Below are positions 7,416 through 15,911 of a stretch of DNA of 64,000 nucleotides, piece by piece. This DNA is from Bifidobacterium subtile (GTDB lineage: Bacteria > Actinomycetota > Actinomycetes > Actinomycetales > Bifidobacteriaceae), in contig NZ_JGZR01000009.1 of NCBI RefSeq assembly GCF_000741775.1, positions 1 to 64,000 of the forward strand, read 5' to 3'. The notes below the pieces were generated by a model. It saw nothing but the letters and a program-made list of their open reading frames with translations. It was not told the origin of the DNA and did not search any database. Each line of letters starts with the position of its first letter. Within the stretch, counting starts at the first letter, position 1. A program made the translations under genes and the position numbers.

Positions 7416-8393
7416 ATGAAATCGTATGAACACGGGGAGCAAGGGAGCGGAAGGCCAATAAGCAGGGCCAAAACGCGAAACGCTCCTAATCGCAACGCGA
7501 CGCTGGTCGGTCTGCTCGCCATCGTGCTGTTCAGCGCGATTGTGAGCTTGGTGCGTATCACGGCGCAGAATTTCGGCGCCACCCTGGGCGCGGCGCTGAT
7601 CTATACGCTCACCTCCGTGGTGATGTGGATTATCCGCCGCCCGAAGCGGCAGCGCAGCTTTCCACTTCGATATCTGCTGGTATGCGGAGCCTTATTCGTG
7701 GTATACGAGGTTTCCGTCGGTTTGGCCGTAGGCCTGGCGCACGATGCGACGCAAGCGCTTGAGGTGAGCGTCGTCAACTATCTGTGGCCGACGCTGATGG
7801 TTTTGCTCTCGCTGATTGGGCGTCGCCTTACTGCCAAGACGTGGCTGGTCATACCCGGCGCATTGCTCGCCTCGCTCGGCACCGCATTCGTGGTCGGCGG
7901 CGATGCCGGTCTGCATCCGGCGAGCATAGCCGCCCACATCGCCTCGAGCCCAGTGCCCTACGTGCTGGCCTTCGGCGGTGCGATCGCCTGGGCCGTGTAC
8001 TCCGTCATCACGCCGCGCATCAGCGAAGGGCACGACGGCATCACCCTGTTTTTGACGGGAGTCGCCGTGGCCCTGTGGATCGTTCATTTTCTGACGGGTT
8101 CGGTTCCGCAGCGTACGCATACGGCGGGAATCGGCGCCTATATCGTGCTCGTCGCCGCTGCTCTCGTCATCGGAGCCGGATACGCCTGCTGGGATGCCGG
8201 CATCATGCATGGCAATCTGACGGTGCTGGGCTCTGCCTCGTACGCCGCACCCGTGCTCTCCTGCACGATAGGAGCGCTCGCGCTCGGAGCCAGCTTGACT
8301 GCGTCGTTCTGGCAGGGCGTCGCGCTTGTGGTCGTGGGCTCGCTGATCGGCTGGTGGGCTACGAAGGATGCAGGCACGGAATCGCAGAGTTGA
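7416..8393 (+). CDS. DMT-superfamily (EamA) exporter, YddG-like
   Basis: 325 residues with ten predicted membrane helices in two EamA repeats. The first repeat starts after a basic N-terminal tail of about 28 residues. NYLWPTLMVLLSLI (about 121-134) and the GAALIYTLTS segment match the aromatic amino acid exporter YddG group of the drug/metabolite transporter superfamily. That assignment is by motif resemblance only. The gene stands alone, flanked upstream by the 107-bp palindrome. Confidence 0.85.
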   Translation: MKSYEHGEQGSGRPISRAKTRNAPNRNATLVGLLAIVLFSAIVSLVRITAQNFGATLGAALIYTLTSVVMWIIRRPKRQRSFPLRYLLVCGALFVVYEVSVGLAVGLAHDATQALEVSVVNYLWPTLMVLLSLIGRRLTAKTWLVIPGALLASLGTAFVVGGDAGLHPASIAAHIASSPVPYVLAFGGAIAWAVYSVITPRISEGHDGITLFLTGVAVALWIVHFLTGSVPQRTHTAGIGAYIVLVAAALVIGAGYACWDAGIMHGNLTVLGSASYAAPVLSCTIGALALGASLTASFWQGVALVVVGSLIGWWATKDAGTESQS

Positions 8394-8601
8394 GCGGAAC
8401 CGTCGGATGTGTTGCGGGCGGTTTCGCTTGGAGCTTGAAATGATTGTGCTTGCATATATGGCAAAAGTCTGAAAGAGCGCGGGATGACGCGACTTTCGTG
8501 AATTAGGGACGCGAATCCGCCCGACTGGTGAATTATTTTTCCCTTCTTGTGCGCTGAACGGATGCACCTTAGCTTGGGTTTCCAGACCAGTTCATAACGA
8601 C

Positions 8602-10185
8602 TTGCTCGGTGCACCTTGCCGCGCGAAACCGCCGAAATGCGCTGGTCTGGAAACGCAATGCGTCACGCGCATTGCCCGCACAGAAGAAAGAAATCACATC
8701 AAGGGTTCACCGCGTTCGACGCCGCCTTCAGCTTCGTCAACTCCGTCATCGCCATTATTGCCAAAGGCGGTGTCATCGACGTCATTAACTCCATCAGCAA
8801 CGTCGTCACCAGAACCATTGCCGCCGTCGCCATCAACAACGGCTTCGACAAAAGCACCGTCAGCAACGTCGTCACCAAACCAGTCGCTGCCGTCACCGTC
8901 ATTATCAGAGACATCGTCCGCCGCACGGCAACAAGGCTCATTTTTACCGACCCCCACATCCGAACCATCGCATTTGGATCTGAGGAACCTGACCATTGTC
9001 GTCGGATTGTTTTTCAGCGTTTTCGTCATTGGCGCGGACTCGTTCATCATCTCGCCGCTGCTGCCGGCAATGGCGCACGATTTCAGCGCCTCGATCAGCG
9101 CGGTATCGCTTGCGGTCACGCTGTACGCGATCTGCTATGCCGTCGGCTCGCCTATATTCGGACCGCTCGGAGATCGCTTCGAGCGCAGGAAACTACTGCT
9201 GTTCGGCATGAGTGTGTTTCTCATCGCGACCGTGCTGTGCGCGACGGTGCACAGTCTCACGGCGTTCTACGTCTTTCGCGCCATCGCCGGACTCGGCGCA
9301 GCCTTCACCATGCCCAACATATGGGCGCTCATCGGGTCGCACTTCCACGGCCGGCTGATGGGCACGGTCATGGGCGTCGTGATGTCCGCGCTGTCGTTGT
9401 CGATCGCCGTCGGCGTGCCGTTGGGCACAGCGCTGTCCGCTTTGTCGGACTGGCATATGGCGTTCTGGGGGTCGGCAGCGCTGGGAGTCGTCGCACTCGC
9501 CTTGTTGTGGGCCACTGCGCCGAAGTCACAGCCTGTAGCCACGGCTGACAATGCATCAGCCCGTACCAGTCTGCGTTCGAGCTACGCGACCAGCTACTCG
9601 CGCGTGCTGCACACCAAGCCGACGCTGCTCGGGCTTGCGCTCACGCTCGTGTGGATGTTCGCGTTCTACAGCGTGTACACCTTCTTGGGAACGTTTATCG
9701 CGCAGAATTTCCACTTCACCACTGCGCAGTCCGGCCTGGTGTTCATCGCTTACGGCGCCGGGAATTTCCTCGCGAGCTTCCTTTCCGGATTCGCCGCATC
9801 CAAGCTCGGCACGAAGCACGCCATTGCGATTAACGGCGCATTGTCCGGACTGCTGGTGCTGGGCATCGCCGGGTGGGGGAGCAGCCTTATCGTTTTGATT
9901 CCGCTGCTGTTGCTGCTTGCTCTAGCTCAGGGATTCGGTGTGCCGCCCATCACGGCCTATATCGTGGGCACTGTGCCATCACAGCGTTCCACGGTGACAT
10001 CGTTGAACAACGCGATGCTGTATCTGGGGCTGTCGCTGGCTTCGGGCGTCGGCGCGCCTATTATCACTGGGGTTTCCTTCGCGGCCGTCTGCATCATGGC
10101 CGCCGTCGCGTTCTTAGTGGCGACGGTTCTGGCATGCTCGCTGCGCGGCCATAAGGTGATCAAGCAGCAAGATCGGCGGCTATGA
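8602..10185 (+). CDS. MFS transporter (DHA1/AraJ type) with repetitive N-terminal tail
   Basis: The membrane part, from LDLRNLTIVVGLFF onward (base 8974), is a full 12-TM MFS protein of the arabinose-efflux/DHA1 type, with GPLGDRFERRKLLLFG as motif A and the TM4 segment RAIAGLGAAFTMPN. The frame extends about 124 residues upstream of TM1 as a tail made of Ser, Thr and Pro. Within it, three 22-residue degenerate repeats coincide with a 66-bp DNA period. The only starts in frame are TTG at 8602 and TTG at 8974, neither with a ribosome binding site, so the true start is uncertain and the tail may be untranslated. Confidence 0.85.
   Translation: MLGAPCRAKPPKCAGLETQCVTRIARTEERNHIKGSPRSTPPSASSTPSSPLLPKAVSSTSLTPSATSSPEPLPPSPSTTASTKAPSATSSPNQSLPSPSLSETSSAARQQGSFLPTPTSEPSHLDLRNLTIVVGLFFSVFVIGADSFIISPLLPAMAHDFSASISAVSLAVTLYAICYAVGSPIFGPLGDRFERRKLLLFGMSVFLIATVLCATVHSLTAFYVFRAIAGLGAAFTMPNIWALIGSHFHGRLMGTVMGVVMSALSLSIAVGVPLGTALSALSDWHMAFWGSAALGVVALALLWATAPKSQPVATADNASARTSLRSSYATSYSRVLHTKPTLLGLALTLVWMFAFYSVYTFLGTFIAQNFHFTTAQSGLVFIAYGAGNFLASFLSGFAASKLGTKHAIAINGALSGLLVLGIAGWGSSLIVLIPLLLLLALAQGFGVPPITAYIVGTVPSQRSTVTSLNNAMLYLGLSLASGVGAPIITGVSFAAVCIMAAVAFLVATVLACSLRGHKVIKQQDRRL
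8729..8926 (+). repeat. Three degenerate 66-bp tandem repeats in MFS tail
   Basis: Units start at 8729, 8795 and 8861. Units 2 and 3 share CAGCAACGTCGTCACCA at their start. In the MFS frame they give Ser/Thr/Pro-rich 22-residue blocks beginning ATSSP. The period divisible by three suggests either coding constraint or chance survival of in-frame slippage. Confidence 0.7.
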
Positions 10186-10298
10186 GGTAACAGTCCCGCA
10201 ACGAGGCAGAGATCAGACGGCGTCCATTCGTCGCACAGGCACTCAGCCACATAGCCTCGCAGTCGCGTCACATAGGCCTCGTGCGGCAAACCGCCGTA

Positions 10299-10670
10299 TC
10301 AGGCGGCCTGCACCGTCTTGTCAGGCAGCGTGGACAGGCGGGAAAGATATTCCATTCCCCATTCATCCATCTGCCTGACGATAGTCGCCAGGCTCGCCCC
10401 TGATTCGGTGAGACTGTGGCGCGTCCTGATCACGGCTCCCTCATGCTCGACCTGTCTAGCGACGATGCCATCCTCTTCGAGCTCAGCCAGCTGCATCGCC
10501 AGCGTCCGCTTCGGGCATGAGGGAATCGAGCGGTGAATCTCGCCGAAGTGCAATGGCTCATGCATCAGCCTGCACACGATGATCGACTTCCACTTTCCCG
10601 ACAGAATCCCCAGCGTGCAGTCCAGCGGGCAATACTCGCCATGCCTCACGCTCATTCTCGCCGCATGCAT
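10299..10670 (-). CDS. HxlR-family transcriptional regulator
   Basis: 123 residues (or 118 from the Met at position 6). CPLDCTLGILSGKWKSIIVCRLMHEPLHFGEIHRSI is the HxlR signature, with a Cys in the usual N-terminal redox-sensing position (C14), then CPKRTLAMQLAELEEDGIV as recognition helix and LTESGASL in the wing. HxlR proteins are small winged-helix dimers, often responding to electrophiles or quinones. It lies convergent to the upstream MFS gene, with 113 bases between the stops. Confidence 0.9.
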   Translation of the reverse strand: MHAARMSVRHGEYCPLDCTLGILSGKWKSIIVCRLMHEPLHFGEIHRSIPSCPKRTLAMQLAELEEDGIVARQVEHEGAVIRTRHSLTESGASLATIVRQMDEWGMEYLSRLSTLPDKTVQAA

Positions 10671-11021
10671 ACGAATCCAACCTTTCCCTCAGTCCGCTGG
10701 CACATCAACCCATGTATCCGCGTATCCGCCAGTGCGCCGCATCTTCGCTATTCTACTTCAATCGCCTCTTCGTTATGTAGCGCCACAATGACGCCCCGTG
10801 CGATATCTTCGCACATCTTCGTGTCCGCTTGCCGCTGCGCCATCAGCATCGCATCACTGAGCGGCAAAGCATCTGCGCTCGCCGTCCTGCCGCTGATATG
10901 CCTATGTCCGTTGTCGACGGAAGATATGTCTGTTGACAACGGACTGAATGGTGTCTTCTACGTCTGCATTTTCTAATCCTCTCTACATTAGAGTCTTGGC
11001 TTAGCAAGGAGGCGTAAGGCT
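10671..11021. promoter_or_regulatory. Divergent intergenic region with candidate operator before the PTS regulator
   Basis: GTCCGTTGTC (10906-10915) and GACAACGGAC (10935-10944) form a 10-bp inverted repeat with a 19-base spacer, about 80 bases before the start of the PRD regulator. AAGGAGG at 11008-11014 is a strong ribosome binding site for that gene. A 63-codon minus-strand frame at 10748-10939 has no other support. The repeat could bind the PTS regulator or serve as its RNA hairpin; both are inferred. Confidence 0.5.
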
Positions 11022-12563
11022 ATGACGACTGAACACAGACAGGCACTGATCGACTATCTCATGAACCACCGTGGGTTCGTGTCGGGAGAACAACTTTCCG
11101 CCGTGCTGGGCGTCTCCACCAAAACCATCACCCGCAATGTCAAACAGGTCAATGCCCAGCATCCGAATGAGCCAATCATCGAATCGCAACGGGGCCGCGG
11201 CTATCGCATTAACCGCCAGCATTACCTTGTGACAACTGATCGCGACAGCAACGCTGGCAGACCTACGGAGACGAATCGGATGACGTCGATGGGCAGACGC
11301 GACGCCGTCCTTCGCCAGCTTCTGGTTGCATCGCCGCACAGCTATCGCATTGATGCCGTGTGGGGCAAGTTCTATGTCAGCGATTCGACCATCTCATCCG
11401 ATATCAAGATCCTGCGCAGCATGCTGCATCAGTACCATCTCATCCGATATCAAGATCCTGCGCAGCTGCTGCATCAGTACCATCTCATTGTGAACCGCAG
11501 TTATGACCAGATCTGGGTCGAAGGTTCCGAAGCGGATGTACGTCGGTCCATCAACGATTTACTCATTACCGATAGCGGCATACTCGACGAGGATTTCGAG
11601 CATACGGATCAGCGGATGCAGCGCAGGGACAGTGCATTCGTCACGCATCAGCTCGACCTGATCGAAGAATTGACCCATGCCAAGATCCCTTACCCATACA
11701 ACGTGAACCTGTTCTCGCATCTGTACATTCTGATCGAGCGATACCGTGGCGCAGGGGCATTGATCGATGCCGGTTCAGGCGATGATGTGCAGCTGGCGAG
11801 CATGCGACTGCAAGGGCTGGTGAAAGTCTGCGAATGCGTGATCAGAAACCTTGACGATTACCTCGATACGACCCTGCCCAGCATCGAAGTCAGCAATCTG
11901 TACCAATACCTGACTTCATCGCGCATCGACAGCGGGCGTATTGCCGTCAGCGAAATGCCTGAGCGAGTCCGTGCTGTCACGGGCTACCTGATCGACAGGG
12001 TCAGCGAGGATCCAAGCTACCGCGACATCGGCAGCAACGAACTCTTCGTGAGCCTCGCCAAGCATATCAAGCCTCTGCTGAACCGTCTGGAGAATCACAT
12101 CAGCGTGAAAAACAACCTCCTCGAACAGATCAAGCTCGAATACCCGCATCTTTTCGATGTTGTGCGCGGAGCATCGGCGCGGCTAGTGCAGCGCTATCGC
12201 CTCAATGCCATCGACGATGAGGAAAATGGCTTCATCACCGTCTATTTCGCTCAGGCGTTGGAGAACATGCATGCCCCGATCAACATCCTTCTGGTATGCA
12301 CGACCGGCCTGGGCACGGCGCAGTTGCTGAAAGCCAAAATCAAACGGCGCTTCTCCGAACTCAACATCGTGGAAACAGTTGCCGCCCGCGATCCGAAGGA
12401 CGCGCTCGCCAGCCATGACGAAGTCGATCTTGTGATTTCCACAGTCGGACTGCCTTCGAGCGTGCATATTGCGACATTGGTAGTCAGCGCGATGTTCACT
12501 GGCGAGGATCAAGAGCAATTGGAGCATGAGGTAGATCGCATTCGTAAGGAGATGAACCGATGA
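11022..12563 (+). CDS. PRD-containing PTS transcriptional regulator (MtlR/LicR-like) with EIIB domain
   Basis: 513 residues. HTH 1 (about 8-55, SGEQLSAVLGVSTKTITRNVKQV) and HTH 2 (about 95-137) are followed by two PTS-regulation domains (about 190-300 and 305-410) and an EIIB-gat-like domain with the phospho-Cys in LLVCTTGLGTAQ (C426). Relatives such as MtlR end in a fused EIIA domain; here that domain is the separate next gene, whose ATG overlaps this stop. Residues 143-157 (RYQDPAQLLHQYHLI) come from a recent in-frame 45-bp duplication directly after HTH 2. The protein is expected to activate the downstream PTS genes in response to phosphorylation. Confidence 0.88.
   Translation: MTTEHRQALIDYLMNHRGFVSGEQLSAVLGVSTKTITRNVKQVNAQHPNEPIIESQRGRGYRINRQHYLVTTDRDSNAGRPTETNRMTSMGRRDAVLRQLLVASPHSYRIDAVWGKFYVSDSTISSDIKILRSMLHQYHLIRYQDPAQLLHQYHLIVNRSYDQIWVEGSEADVRRSINDLLITDSGILDEDFEHTDQRMQRRDSAFVTHQLDLIEELTHAKIPYPYNVNLFSHLYILIERYRGAGALIDAGSGDDVQLASMRLQGLVKVCECVIRNLDDYLDTTLPSIEVSNLYQYLTSSRIDSGRIAVSEMPERVRAVTGYLIDRVSEDPSYRDIGSNELFVSLAKHIKPLLNRLENHISVKNNLLEQIKLEYPHLFDVVRGASARLVQRYRLNAIDDEENGFITVYFAQALENMHAPINILLVCTTGLGTAQLLKAKIKRRFSELNIVETVAARDPKDALASHDEVDLVISTVGLPSSVHIATLVVSAMFTGEDQEQLEHEVDRIRKEMNR
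11388..11485 (+). repeat. 46/45-bp tandem duplication inside the PTS regulator gene
   Basis: Unit 1 is 11388-11433 and unit 2 is 11434-11478. They start ACCATCTCATCCGATATC and differ by one base missing from unit 2 (GCAGCATGCTG versus GCAGCTGCTG). A third partial start ACCATCTCATT follows. The net insertion is 45 bp, so the frame is kept, though unit 2 is read in a different frame. Confidence 0.9.
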
Positions 12564-13039
12564 AAGCGCTGATTGTATGGGAGCCGCAATGGTATGCGTA
12601 CGACGCTGGCTCGCTGATCGAAGCCATGGCGCAATACTTGGAGAGCCACGGACTCATTAAAGACGGCGAGCGCGTTGCTGCTGCTCTGCGACAGCGGGAG
12701 AGCCTTGGCAACACGCTGATCGCCGATAATCTCGCAGTCCCTCATGCGCAGAGCGATGCCGCTGGCGAAGCCATCATGCTGTTCGTCAAATTGCGTGAGG
12801 CATTGCCCGGCTGGCAGGGCGTTGCAACAGTTGACAGGTGGGTTGTCACGCTGCTTCCGGAACAGCCGAGTGAGCACGACGCGGCTGTACTGAAAAACTT
12901 TTTCCGGCGACTTGCCGATGAACGCGTGATGCAGACGCTCGTGATCGGCGAATACGACGAGGTGCGGGGAACCCTGCTGCAGCTGCTTCCGGATTGCGCC
13001 GCAGACTGCTTGAGTCGGCGGCCTCCAACAATTCAGTAG
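12560..13039 (+). CDS. PTS EIIA (mannitol/fructose type), probable regulatory subunit
   Basis: 159 residues. The start ATG overlaps the stop of the regulator gene (ATGA), so the two are translationally coupled. LGNTLIADNLAVPHAQS contains the phospho-acceptor His (H62) of the PTS_EIIA_2 family. Because MtlR-type activators normally carry this domain at their C terminus, this gene looks like a split-off regulatory EIIA; it could instead donate phosphate to the EIIB. The C terminus is poorly conserved. Confidence 0.83.
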   Translation: MKALIVWEPQWYAYDAGSLIEAMAQYLESHGLIKDGERVAAALRQRESLGNTLIADNLAVPHAQSDAAGEAIMLFVKLREALPGWQGVATVDRWVVTLLPEQPSEHDAAVLKNFFRRLADERVMQTLVIGEYDEVRGTLLQLLPDCAADCLSRRPPTIQ

Positions 13040-13115
13040 ATTCCATGACATTCAACAACCATTCAGACGACACATTCCCACTCTGTGCATTCCATCAACA
13101 ACAAGGAGAACAACC

Positions 13116-13577
13116 ATGAGCGAACCATCGCTGAGCACTGTCCTGGACCGCAACACGATCGTTACCGATCTTGCGGCGTACAGCAAGGACGATGTCATCG
13201 CGTCCTTGACTCAGCTGCTGCTCAAACAGGGCTACATCGAACAGCAAGAGGCGTTCGTCGCAGCCGTCCATGAGCGCGAGCAGGAGGGCGCTACCGGGAT
13301 AGGCGGCCACGTTGCCATTCCCCACGGCAGAAGCGACACCGTGCGCAAGAACGGTATGGCCATCGCAATTCTCCGGAACGAAATCCCTTGGGAGTCCCTC
13401 GACGAGACCGGCGCGAAAGCCGTGGTGCTCTTCACCGTCGGCGCGAATGACGACGGGGCGCAGGAGCATCTCAAGCTGCTGTCGATGTTCGCACGCAAAT
13501 TGGCCAAATCCCAAGTCGTTGAGGCGCTGCTTCACGCTCGAAGCGCCGATGACGTCATTGCGGCATTCGCTGATTGA
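13116..13577 (+). CDS. PTS EIIA component, fructose family
   Basis: 153 residues, preceded by AAGGAGAA about 6 bases before ATG. GIGGHVAIPHGRSD holds the phospho-His (H70). EIIA accepts phosphate from HPr and passes it to EIIB (next gene). It is the first of three consecutive genes encoding separate A, B and C subunits of one transporter, with 70-100-base gaps between genes and similar ribosome binding sites. Confidence 0.92.
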   Translation: MSEPSLSTVLDRNTIVTDLAAYSKDDVIASLTQLLLKQGYIEQQEAFVAAVHEREQEGATGIGGHVAIPHGRSDTVRKNGMAIAILRNEIPWESLDETGAKAVVLFTVGANDDGAQEHLKLLSMFARKLAKSQVVEALLHARSADDVIAAFAD

Positions 13578-13673
13578 AAGCCTGCTGTCGCACCGAACGT
13601 CGCACTGGCTAACGAAGCGGCAGGCAGCACCACATCCCTACCTACAAACCACATCAATTAAAGGAGAAACCCC

Positions 13674-13985
13674 ATGAAAATCGTCGGAGTGAGCGCATGT
13701 ACCATCGGCATAGCGCACACCTATCTAGCGCAGCAGAAAGTCGAGGATGCGGCCAAAGCCGCTGGCGACGACGTCAAAATCGAAACCCAGGGAACCATCG
13801 GCATCGAGAATGCCCTGACGTCTGAAGACATCGCCGAAGCCGACATCGTGTTGCTTGCGGTCGACATCAAGATCGCGAATGAGGAGCGCTTCAGCGGCAA
13901 GAAAGTCGTCAAAGTATCCACCGATACGGCGATCAAATCGCCGAACAAACTCGTGGCCAAGCTTCATGAGATCGTCGGCAAATAA
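13674..13985 (+). CDS. PTS EIIB component, fructose family
   Basis: 103 residues; AAGGAG lies ahead of the ATG. The phospho-Cys is C9 in VSACTIGIAHTYLAQ. In typical fructose EIIB the loop reads CPTGIAHT; here it is C-T-I-G-I-A-H-T, so the Pro-Thr pair is replaced by Thr-Ile. The rest, including the DIVLLAVD strand, is normal. It receives phosphate from EIIA and gives it to the sugar bound by EIIC. Confidence 0.92.
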   Translation: MKIVGVSACTIGIAHTYLAQQKVEDAAKAAGDDVKIETQGTIGIENALTSEDIAEADIVLLAVDIKIANEERFSGKKVVKVSTDTAIKSPNKLVAKLHEIVGK

Positions 13986-14023
13986 CATCACTACCATCAC
14001 CATCACAAGACAAGGACGTCATC

Positions 14024-15154
14024 ATGACTATGAAAGAATTCTGGAAGAAAGCTAATTTCAAAGGGCATCTGCTGACCGCAATATCCTATCTGATACCGAT
14101 TGTGTGCGGCGCCGGTTTCCTCATCGCCATCGGCATGGCCTTCGGCGGCAAATACCAAGACTCGCTGGTCATGGGGAAGTTCGACTTCTTTCAGGCGCTA
14201 GCGACGCTTGGCGGCAAGGCATTGGGGCTGCTGCCGGTCATCATCGCGACTGGCATCGCGTTCTCCATTGCGGGAAAGCCTGGCATCGCTCCCGGTTTCG
14301 TGACCGGTTTGGCCGCAGTCGCCATCAGCGCAGGATTCATCGGAGGGCTCGTCGGCGGCTATATCGCCGGTTGGCTCGCCTTCGCCGTGCTGCGCTACTT
14401 CAAAGTGCCGAGCTGGGCGAAAGGCCTCATGCCGACGCTGATCGTGCCTTTCATCGCCTCGTTCGCGAGCGGTTTGATCATGGTCTACATCATCGGCACG
14501 CCTATCTCTTGGTTCACGAACTGGCTGACGAATCTGCACGCCAGCATGAGCGGCGTATCCAATCTCATTCTCGGCGCCGTGATCGGAACCCTCAGCATCG
14601 TGGATTTCGGAGGCCCGATCAACAAGACCGTCTTTGCCTTTGCGCTGACTTTGCAGGCCCAGGGCATCAATGGTCCGGTCACGGCGCTGCAGCTGACCAA
14701 CACCGCCACGCCCATCGGCTTCGGTTTCGCCTTCCTCGTCGCCAAGCTGATCCGCAAGAACATCTACACGCATGAGGAGATCGAAACCCTTAAATCCACG
14801 GTGCCGATGGGCGTAGTCAACATCGTCGAAGGCTCCATCCCTATCGTGCTCAACGATCTGATCCGTGGCGTCGTAGCAGCAGGCCTGGGCGGCATGGTCG
14901 AGGGCGCGATTCTGATGAGTCTGGCCCACGGCGAGGGCGCGACCGTGCCATTCGGCGGATTCCTGATGCTGCCGACGATGGGCTCGAATTGGTGGGTAGG
15001 CCTCCTCGCCATTGCGGCGAGCGTGCTGGTCACCGGCATTGTATACGCGCTGATCAAAAAGGATCTCGGCTCACAGCCGTCGGTTGCAAAATCAGCCGCC
15101 GCGGATGAGGCCGACATCGCGCTGGATACATCCAGGTTATGTAAAAGACTGTAA
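14024..15154 (+). CDS. PTS EIIC permease, fructose family
   Basis: 376 residues with about nine or ten membrane helices. Start at ATG 14024, with a second ATG two codons later (14030). GHLLTAISYLIPIVCGAGFLIAIG opens the protein, and NIVEGSIPIVLNDLIR about residue 265 is the conserved sugar-binding GxxExxIP loop of fructose EIIC. The C-terminal 30 residues are hydrophilic and not family-like. It forms the sugar channel of the cluster. The adjacent epimerase suggests the sugar enters as a ketohexose 6-phosphate other than fructose. Confidence 0.92.
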   Translation: MTMKEFWKKANFKGHLLTAISYLIPIVCGAGFLIAIGMAFGGKYQDSLVMGKFDFFQALATLGGKALGLLPVIIATGIAFSIAGKPGIAPGFVTGLAAVAISAGFIGGLVGGYIAGWLAFAVLRYFKVPSWAKGLMPTLIVPFIASFASGLIMVYIIGTPISWFTNWLTNLHASMSGVSNLILGAVIGTLSIVDFGGPINKTVFAFALTLQAQGINGPVTALQLTNTATPIGFGFAFLVAKLIRKNIYTHEEIETLKSTVPMGVVNIVEGSIPIVLNDLIRGVVAAGLGGMVEGAILMSLAHGEGATVPFGGFLMLPTMGSNWWVGLLAIAASVLVTGIVYALIKKDLGSQPSVAKSAAADEADIALDTSRLCKRL

Positions 15155-15176
15155 ATTGCAAGAATCGAGTAAGGCA

Positions 15177-15911
15177 ATGCCTCAACGAATACAGCTTTCC
15201 CCATCACTGATGACGATGGACCTCGACCAGTTTAAGGAGCAGATAAGCTTCCTGAATGACAAGGTGAATTCCTATCACGTCGATATCATGGACGGTCATT
15301 TCGTCCCCAATCTCACATTGTCGCCGTGGTTCATTGAGCAGGTCAAGAAAATATCCGACGTGCCGCTCTCCGCTCATATGATGGTCACCGACGCCCCGTT
15401 CTGGGTCTCTCGGCTCATCGAGGTGCGATGCGATGCGATCTGCTTCCCTTCGGAAGCGGCGAACGGGGTCGCTTTCAGCATGATCGACGACATCCACGCC
15501 GCCGGGCTTCAGGCCGGAGCCGTGCTCAACCCCGAAACCTCGATCGAGACGGTGCTGCCGTATATCGATCTGCTCGACAAAATCACGATCATGACCATCG
15601 ACCCGGGCTTCGCCGGACAGCGCTTCCTCGAAGGAACGCTTGACAAGATCGTCAGGCTCAGACAGCTGCGCGAAGAGCATGGATACGGCTACGCGATCGA
15701 AATGGACGGTTCCACGAATCTCAAGCACTGGAAGATGATCTCGGACGCCGGACCGGATATCTATGTCATTGGCCGAAGCGGGCTGTTCGGACTAACCAAC
15801 AACATAGAAGACTCCTGGAACCAGATGACCCGCGAATACGAGCAGTCCACCGGATTCCCGTTCGACAACGGCATACACCACCGAGCCGAACAGTCGGGAG
15901 AGGCCCGGTGA
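15177..15911 (+). CDS. D-allulose-6-phosphate 3-epimerase (AlsE-like)
   Basis: 244 residues from the ATG at 15177 (AAGG just upstream; frame open further but in a different composition). A ribulose-phosphate epimerase-type TIM barrel: metal ligands H34 and D36 in YHVDIMDGHFVPNLTLSP, H67 in LSAHMMV, and D in IEMDGSTN near residue 178. It is closer to the AlsE branch than to Rpe (LTLSPWFIEQVKKI; a true rpe is at 58802-59476). It would turn D-allulose 6-phosphate into D-fructose 6-phosphate, the entry compound of the bifid shunt. Last gene of the PTS operon, 22 bases after EIIC. Confidence 0.83.
   Translation: MPQRIQLSPSLMTMDLDQFKEQISFLNDKVNSYHVDIMDGHFVPNLTLSPWFIEQVKKISDVPLSAHMMVTDAPFWVSRLIEVRCDAICFPSEAANGVAFSMIDDIHAAGLQAGAVLNPETSIETVLPYIDLLDKITIMTIDPGFAGQRFLEGTLDKIVRLRQLREEHGYGYAIEMDGSTNLKHWKMISDAGPDIYVIGRSGLFGLTNNIEDSWNQMTREYEQSTGFPFDNGIHHRAEQSGEAR

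Noticed and set aside
8616-9548. 310-codon plus frame overlapping the MFS gene, starting ATG 8637
   Set aside because: From 8974 on, the other frame is unambiguously the transporter; this frame is hydrophobic only in the repeat section and turns into Arg/His-rich sequence.
10748-10939. 63-codon minus frame before the PTS regulator
   Set aside because: No ribosome binding site or family, and its 5' end lies in the inverted repeat.
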